64,000 nt of DNA, taken from JBCCBV01 sp039033855. GTDB lineage: Bacteria > Planctomycetota > Phycisphaerae > Phycisphaerales > Phycisphaeraceae. The position numbers and the translations under genes are program-made. Below are positions 59,280 through 64,000 of this stretch, in pieces. The stretch's first letter is position 1, and every line of letters begins with the position of its first letter. Below the pieces are notes generated by a model. It had not been told where the DNA came from and ran no database searches. It saw only the letters and a program-made list of their open reading frames with translations. The stretch is from the NCBI GenBank assembly GCA_039033855.1, contig JBCCBV010000005.1:113890-177889 (forward strand), written 5' to 3'.

Positions 59280-60502
59280 ACCCGATCCTCCACCGATTGC
59301 GCGAGCTCGGCCGGCCCCACGCCGGGTGGTACACCGTTTTCGCCGCAGGCATGCTGCTGACGCTCGGCGTGTCGGCCATCCAGACCGTGCGCCCCGCGTT
59401 CGCCCACGCCCAGCTCTACTTCGCCCTGCCCATGGGTCTGCTGGCGTTCTGCATCGGCCTGCTGCTGCACCCCCGGCAGATCGGGGCGCTCGCCTGGCCG
59501 CTCTACGGCTTCAGCCTGGGGCTGCTGGTCTTCCTGATCCTGCCGTTCGTGCCCGAGAGCATCGTCCCGACCATCAACAGCACCAAGGCGTGGATCGACC
59601 TGGGGGTCATCAACTTCCAGCCGTCGGAGATGGCCAAGGTGGCCTTTGTGCTGGCCGTGGCCTGGCGGCTGCGGCTCGGCGAAGCCCAGCGGACCCTGCG
59701 GGGCCTGCTCTTGCCCTTCGCCCTGGCGTGCGTACCCATCGTGCTCATTCTCAAAGAGCCCGACCTGGGCCAGGCGCTGGTGTTCATCCCCACGCTGCTG
59801 GCGATGCTGGTCGCCGCGGGCGCCAAGCTGCGTCACCTGGCCGCGCTCGCCGCCATCGGCGTGATCGGCCTGGCCTTGGCCGTGGGCGTGATCCTGCTCG
59901 ACCCTCCGCATGAGCGCGAGCTCACCGGCCAGCACCGCGTGCCCAAGGTGTTCCACGTTTTGGCCAGCCACCAGGAAAAACGCATCGCCGCGCTCGTCTG
60001 GCCGGACCAATACCGCCAGCGCGAAGCGTTCCAGCAGATCACCGCCGGCGCCATGGTCGGAGCGGGGGGGCTGACCGGCATGGGGCCCCGCGCCGCGGTC
60101 ATCCTCGACCAAAACCGCCTGCCGTACCCGCACAACGACATGATCTTCGCCGTCATCGTAGCCCGCTGGGGGCTGCTGGGGGGGCTGGCGGTCATCGGCC
60201 TGTACGCCGTGCTGGTGGGCTCGATGCTGATGATCGCCGCGCGCTCGCGCGACCCGGCGCCACGCCTGGCCTGCGTTGGTTTCGCCGCGATGATCTTCAC
60301 CCAGGCGTTCATCACCATCGGCATGACCCTGGGCCTGCTGCCGATCATCGGCATCACCCTGCCGCTGGTGTCCTACGGCGGGTCATCGCTCCTGATGACC
60401 ATGGGCCTGCTGGGGCTGGTGGTGAATTTCGCCTCGCGCAAGCCGCAGGTCATGGCCCGGCCGAGCTTCGAGTTCGACCCCGCCGACGCCGTCTTTCAAT
60501 AG
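59276..60502 (+). CDS. rodA: Rod-shape glycosyltransferase RodA
   Basis: 408-residue SEDS-family membrane glycosyltransferase polymerising lipid II, the partner of PBP2. About ten helices are visible; conserved stretches are NSTKAWIDLGVINFQPSEMA, LKEPDLGQALVFIPTLLA, GQHRVPKVFHVLASHQEKR and LPLVSYGGSSLL. The catalytic Asp candidate is in the large periplasmic loop RLPYPHNDMIFAVI. ATG 59276 overlaps the mrdA stop (ATGA), the usual mrdA-mrdB arrangement. Confidence 0.95.
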   Translation: MNPILHRLRELGRPHAGWYTVFAAGMLLTLGVSAIQTVRPAFAHAQLYFALPMGLLAFCIGLLLHPRQIGALAWPLYGFSLGLLVFLILPFVPESIVPTINSTKAWIDLGVINFQPSEMAKVAFVLAVAWRLRLGEAQRTLRGLLLPFALACVPIVLILKEPDLGQALVFIPTLLAMLVAAGAKLRHLAALAAIGVIGLALAVGVILLDPPHERELTGQHRVPKVFHVLASHQEKRIAALVWPDQYRQREAFQQITAGAMVGAGGLTGMGPRAAVILDQNRLPYPHNDMIFAVIVARWGLLGGLAVIGLYAVLVGSMLMIAARSRDPAPRLACVGFAAMIFTQAFITIGMTLGLLPIIGITLPLVSYGGSSLLMTMGLLGLVVNFASRKPQVMARPSFEFDPADAVFQ

Positions 60503-60544
60503 CCGCCGCTTGGCTCATACGGCCCCCGTGCTCATACTAGGGGC

Positions 60545-61264
60545 GTGCCCGCCCCCGACTTTGTCCGCGAAGAGCTCGACACCCTGCAGATCGAGCTGAC
60601 CCCCGACCAGCTCGAACGGCTGTCGGACTTCCTGCACATCGTCTTGGACACCAACCGGCGGATGAACCTGACCGCCGTGCGCGACCCCGCCCAGGGCTGG
60701 CGCCGGCTTATCGTCGATTCGCTGACCGTCCTGCCCGGCCTGGACGAACTGCCCATGGACGCCAAGGTCGTCGATGTGGGCTCGGGCGGCGGGTTCCCCG
60801 GCATCCCCGTGGCCGTGGCCCGGCCCAGCCTGCAACTCACCCTCATCGAAGCCACACGCAAGAAAGCCGAGCACCTCCGGCGAGCCGCCGACGCGCTCGA
60901 ACTCGACAACGTCGTGGTGATCAACCGCCGGGCCGAGGAGGTCGGGCGCGACCCTTCGCACCGCCAGAGCCACCACGCCGCCATCTCCCGCGCCGTCGGG
61001 CACCTGAGCCCGGTCCTCGAGTACTGCATGCCGCTGGTCAAGGTCGGCGGAAGGGTGCTGGCCATGAAAGGCCCCAGCGTTGAACGCGAGCTCGACGCCA
61101 GCGTCGAAGCGCTCGTGCAGCTCGGCGGGGGCGACCTGGCCGTCATCGACGCCTACCCCGAGTCGTTCAGCAATGGCCTGCTCATCGTGTCGGTGATGAA
61201 AGAACGCGGAACCCCCGGCCGATACCCCCGCGCCCCGGGCGTGCCCCGCAGCCAGCCGCTGTAG
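60545..61264 (+). CDS. rsmG: 16S rRNA (guanine527-N7)-methyltransferase RsmG
   Basis: 239 residues. SAM-dependent enzyme with the Rossmann motif VVDVGSGGGFPGIPVAV and the substrate region LIEATRKKAEHLRRA, both typical of RsmG/GidB; NRRMNLTAVRD precedes them. The start is GTG 60545, since no ATG covers the N-terminal helices; the purine run directly before it is too close to be a standard Shine-Dalgarno. It lies 42 bases after rodA and 22 before the vWA gene, so the run from mrdA may be one transcript. Confidence 0.94.
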   Translation: MPAPDFVREELDTLQIELTPDQLERLSDFLHIVLDTNRRMNLTAVRDPAQGWRRLIVDSLTVLPGLDELPMDAKVVDVGSGGGFPGIPVAVARPSLQLTLIEATRKKAEHLRRAADALELDNVVVINRRAEEVGRDPSHRQSHHAAISRAVGHLSPVLEYCMPLVKVGGRVLAMKGPSVERELDASVEALVQLGGGDLAVIDAYPESFSNGLLIVSVMKERGTPGRYPRAPGVPRSQPL

Positions 61265-61286
61265 CGCAAACGGCCCGGGCTTCTTC

Positions 61287-62492
61287 GTGCGCCTATCGTC
61301 GGCCGTGGAATCTTCCTACGGCGCCTACGACGGACAACCGTTTCTCTCGCCCGATCAGCTCTTCGCCGATCCCGGGCTCATCCAGTTCGTCATGCAGTAC
61401 GGCCAAGACGGCCTCGACGCACTCCAAGACCAGGGCGACGAAGACCACAAGGCCCTCATCGAGCAGCTCATCGCCGCCGGGCTGCTCGAGCGCTACGAAG
61501 ACGAAAATGGCCAGACCCGCCTGCGCCTGACGCCTCAGATGCTCAAGGGCATCGAGCACCGCGCACTCGAAGAAATCTTTTCGGAGCTCAAACGCGGCGT
61601 GCGCGACGGCCACCGCTCGACCGAGATCGGCCGGAGCCCCGAACGCACCGAAGGCTTGCGCCCGTACCAGTTCGGCGACCCGCTGAGCGAGCTGGCGCTC
61701 GGCGAAACCATGCGCAACGCCGTGGCCCGCCAGCGCGCCGCCGACGGCCGCATCCAACCGCCCATCCGGCTCCAGCCGAGCGACTTCGAGCTCCACCAGA
61801 CCGAGTCCTCGGCCGACTGCGCCACCGTCATGCTGCTGGACCTTTCAGGATCGATGTTCCGCTACGGCCGGTTCATCCAGGCCAAGCGCGTGGCGCTGGG
61901 CATGCGGGCTTTGCTGAACATGAAGTTCCCGCTCGACTCGATCGACTTCATCGGCTTCTACTCCCTGGCCGAACCGATGACCGAGCGCGACCTGCCGCTG
62001 GTCATGCCCAAGCCGGTGTCGATCCGCGACTACGAGGTGCGGATCCAGGTGCCGCTCGAACAAGCCCGCCAAGACCCCGAGCGCATCCCGCTGCACTTCA
62101 CCAACCTGCAACTCGGCCTGCGCGAGGCCCGCCGGGTGCTCGCGCGTCGCGGCGCATCCAACAAGCAGATCTTCGTCGTCACCGACGGTCAGCCCACCGC
62201 CCACGTCGACGAAAACCCCGACGGCCAAGAGATCCTCCACCTGCTGTACCCGCCCACGCAGGCCACGCGCGAGGCCACGCTCAAAGAGGCCATGAAGTGC
62301 CGCCAATCCGGCATCCGCATCGCCAGCTTCGCCCTTATCGAAGACTACTGGGGCATGGACTGGGTCGGCTTCATCGAACAGATGACCCGCCTGACCCGCG
62401 GCGTCGCCTATTACTGCACCAGCGACGACCTGAGCTCCACCGTGATCGAGTCGTACCTCACCGGCAAAAAGAGCAAGAGCTTCCTGCACTAA
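61287..62492 (+). CDS. vWA-domain protein
   Basis: 401 residues. The N-terminal 150 are helical (LIQFVMQYGQDGLDALQDQG, ALEEIFSELKRGVRDGHRST). From about 170 comes a von Willebrand A domain with the metal-ion site DLSGSM (about 184), Thr in HFTNLQLGLR, and VTDGQPTAHVD. Proteins like this often work with a MoxR-type AAA ATPase to assemble cofactors or complexes, but no such ATPase lies in the window. The start is GTG 61287; a second GTG at 61302 is possible. Function unknown. Confidence 0.88.
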   Translation: MRLSSAVESSYGAYDGQPFLSPDQLFADPGLIQFVMQYGQDGLDALQDQGDEDHKALIEQLIAAGLLERYEDENGQTRLRLTPQMLKGIEHRALEEIFSELKRGVRDGHRSTEIGRSPERTEGLRPYQFGDPLSELALGETMRNAVARQRAADGRIQPPIRLQPSDFELHQTESSADCATVMLLDLSGSMFRYGRFIQAKRVALGMRALLNMKFPLDSIDFIGFYSLAEPMTERDLPLVMPKPVSIRDYEVRIQVPLEQARQDPERIPLHFTNLQLGLREARRVLARRGASNKQIFVVTDGQPTAHVDENPDGQEILHLLYPPTQATREATLKEAMKCRQSGIRIASFALIEDYWGMDWVGFIEQMTRLTRGVAYYCTSDDLSSTVIESYLTGKKSKSFLH

Positions 62493-62513
62493 TCTCCACG
62501 ACTCGGAAACCCC

Positions 62514-63170
62514 ATGCCCGCCGACCTGCACATCCAGCGCATCACCACCGGCGACTTTCAGACCCACACCTACCTCGTCGCCTACGGCGAGCTGTGCTGG
62601 ATCATCGACCCGGGCTTTGGCGTCGATCAAGTCCTCGAACAGATCAAGCATGGCGGGTGGACGCTGACCGACATCGTGCTCACCCACGGGCACGTAGACC
62701 ACATCGCCGGCGTCCAGGCCGTGCACGACGCCTATCCAAGCGCGGGCATCCTGATCCACCGGGCCGAAGAACGCTTCCTGCTCGACCCGGCGCTCAACCT
62801 GTCGATCGCGCTCGACCGGCCCGTGGTCGCCCCGCCCGCCACCCGCTTGCTCGACCACGGCGACGTGCTCGACCTCGCCGGCCTGGCGTTCCACGTACGG
62901 CACACGCCCGGACACAGCCCCGGCGGCGTCGCCTTCTACCAGCCCGACCACAAGCTGGCGATCTCCGGCGATGCGCTATTCGCCAGCGGCATCGGCCGGT
63001 TCGACTTCCCCACCTCCGACGGCGCCACGCTGATCCGCAGCATCCGCGAGCAGTTGCTCACCCTGCCCGACGACACCCGCATCCTGCCCGGCCACGGGCC
63101 CGAAACCACCGTCGGCCAGGAACGCCTGACCAACCCGTATCTCACCGGCGACCAGCCCGTGCTCGCCTGA
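62514..63170 (+). CDS. Metallo-beta-lactamase-fold hydrolase
   Basis: 218 residues. The zinc motif is THGHVDHIAG (58-63 ligands), with HTPGHSPGG, SGDALF and LPGHGPETT further on, as in glyoxalase II-like hydrolases. ITTGDFQTHTYLV at the start is the common opening of this family (YcbL type). Likely substrates are thioesters such as S-lactoylglutathione analogues or others; not determined. It is 21 bases after the vWA gene. Confidence 0.93.
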   Translation: MPADLHIQRITTGDFQTHTYLVAYGELCWIIDPGFGVDQVLEQIKHGGWTLTDIVLTHGHVDHIAGVQAVHDAYPSAGILIHRAEERFLLDPALNLSIALDRPVVAPPATRLLDHGDVLDLAGLAFHVRHTPGHSPGGVAFYQPDHKLAISGDALFASGIGRFDFPTSDGATLIRSIREQLLTLPDDTRILPGHGPETTVGQERLTNPYLTGDQPVLA

Positions 63171-63277
63171 GCGCCCGGCCGCTTGGCCACCTGGCTATCT
63201 TGCAGAGCCCGGCCCCCGATTCACACGCAAGCGACCCGCGCCGAGGGATCGCGCTTCCAACCCGCCAAGGACTCCTC

Positions 63278-64000
63278 ATGCGCCGATTGCTGCTTCCGGC
63301 CTTCGCCTTACTCATGACGTTCGCCGGCGCCTGCGCCCAGGCCCCCACAAAGCTATACGCCAAGCAAGAGCCTTTCGTCGCCCGCACGTTCAGCGCCGAA
63401 GCCGACGGCCGCTGGATCGGCCAGGCCATCTGCTACGGCCCGCACCGCGACGGCCAAGGGCCCGACGGCGAACAACCCACCCGCGCACAGCTGCTCGAAG
63501 ACCTCCACATCCTCGGACGCCACTGGAACATGCTCCGCATGTACGGCGCCCGCGGAGCCACCGAAATCGTCCTCGAACTCATCCAAGAGCACGACCTGGA
63601 CATGCAAGTCGTCGTCGGCGCCTGGATCGAAACCGAAACCACCCTCGACCCAGACGGCCGGGTCCTCGAACGATTCCCCGATCACGTCGCCAACAACCGG
63701 GCCGAGGTCGCCGCCGCCATCCGCCTGGCCAACGCCTACCCCGACCTGGTCGCGGCCGTCACCGTCGGCAACGAAACCCAGGTGGAGTGGACCGAGCACC
63801 CCGTCCAGCAGTCGGTGCTCATTCACTACATCCGACAAGTCCGGGCCGAAACGAACACACCGGTCAGCACCGCCGACGTCTCCACCTACTGGAGCCAGCC
63901 CCGCAGCCGACAGCTCGCCGGCGAACTCGACTTCATCATGACCCACATCTACGCCAAGTGGAACAAGCAGACCCTCGACACCGCCATGCCCTGGACGCGC
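63278..64000 (+). CDS. Secreted GH17-like glycosidase, N-terminal part
   Basis: The first 241 codons are visible; the gene runs off the right edge. AAGGA lies 6 bases before ATG. The signal peptide is RRLLLPAFALLMTFAGACA, possibly a lipobox. The body shows a TIM-barrel glycosidase: GQAICYGPHRDGQGPDG, then HWNMLRMYGA, VVVGAWIETE, LVAAVTVGNETQ (acid/base Glu of family GH17) and DFIMTHIYAKW. The nearest type is exo-beta-1,3-glucanase. The nucleophile Glu would lie past the edge. It starts 107 bases after the MBL gene. Confidence 0.85.
   Translation, partial: MRRLLLPAFALLMTFAGACAQAPTKLYAKQEPFVARTFSAEADGRWIGQAICYGPHRDGQGPDGEQPTRAQLLEDLHILGRHWNMLRMYGARGATEIVLELIQEHDLDMQVVVGAWIETETTLDPDGRVLERFPDHVANNRAEVAAAIRLANAYPDLVAAVTVGNETQVEWTEHPVQQSVLIHYIRQVRAETNTPVSTADVSTYWSQPRSRQLAGELDFIMTHIYAKWNKQTLDTAMPWTR

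Overview
The window is about 64 kb of G+C-rich bacterial chromosome, densely packed and almost wholly housekeeping. The best guess for the source is a planctomycete of the Phycisphaerae type. Supporting signs are the 59-residue small basic protein of the kind known from the PVC superphylum (50249-50428), an enlarged SecA with insertions, a futalosine-pathway menaquinone gene, and PBP2/RodA genes showing peptidoglycan synthesis. This is inference from gene content, without any search. I see no CRISPR array, prophage, integrase, transposase or rRNA.

Layout. 1-9351: end of a membrane protein, fluoride channel crcB, RNase P RNA with its terminator, a small sigma-region-4-like protein, flavodoxin, aldo/keto reductase, Na+/solute symporter, exported endonuclease/phosphatase-family protein, cysK and tpx. 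9452-18251: an envelope DUF748 protein, then a methionine cluster (metY, a fused metX-metW, a coupled Gfo/Idh oxidoreductase), rplM-rpsI, a DUF1569 protein and two copies of a dispersed repeat. 18261-25994: leuD, a HEAT-repeat protein, a tightly packed four-gene operon (DinB, NRDE, a DedA/ATP-grasp fusion, a YwaF-like membrane protein) and a YHS lipoprotein. 26013-31222: tRNA-Pro with promoter and terminator, an SMR exporter, a P-loop kinase divergent from a zinc-ribbon protein, a DJ-1/PfpI protein, a NERD gene of lower G+C next to tRNA-Ser, and a truB gene interrupted by an in-frame amber codon. 31235-39460: a secreted unknown, sucC, GNAT, two PEGA lipoproteins, a small exported ORF, then secA.

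39520-44251 is a minus-strand run tyrS, kelch protein, DUF502, hpf, EIIA, HPr: a partial PTS joined to ribosome hibernation. 44327-51684 holds a dihydrouridine synthase, inverted repeats, an SDR, an M50 protease, mqnE, a PD-(D/E)XK-like protein, acpS, the small basic protein and an aminotransferase. 51703-64000 holds a NeuB-family synthase, uvrA, a lipoprotein, a lone atpC, PBP2-rodA, rsmG, a vWA protein, an MBL-fold hydrolase and the start of a secreted GH17-like glycosidase.

The observations most worth checking are the exported proline-rich ORF just upstream of secA (a possible secretion-monitor arrest peptide), the amber codon in truB, the dispersed repeat family, the DedA/ATP-grasp and MetX-MetW fusions, and a possibly leaderless mqnE transcript. 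No intergenic stretch exceeds 300 bases.
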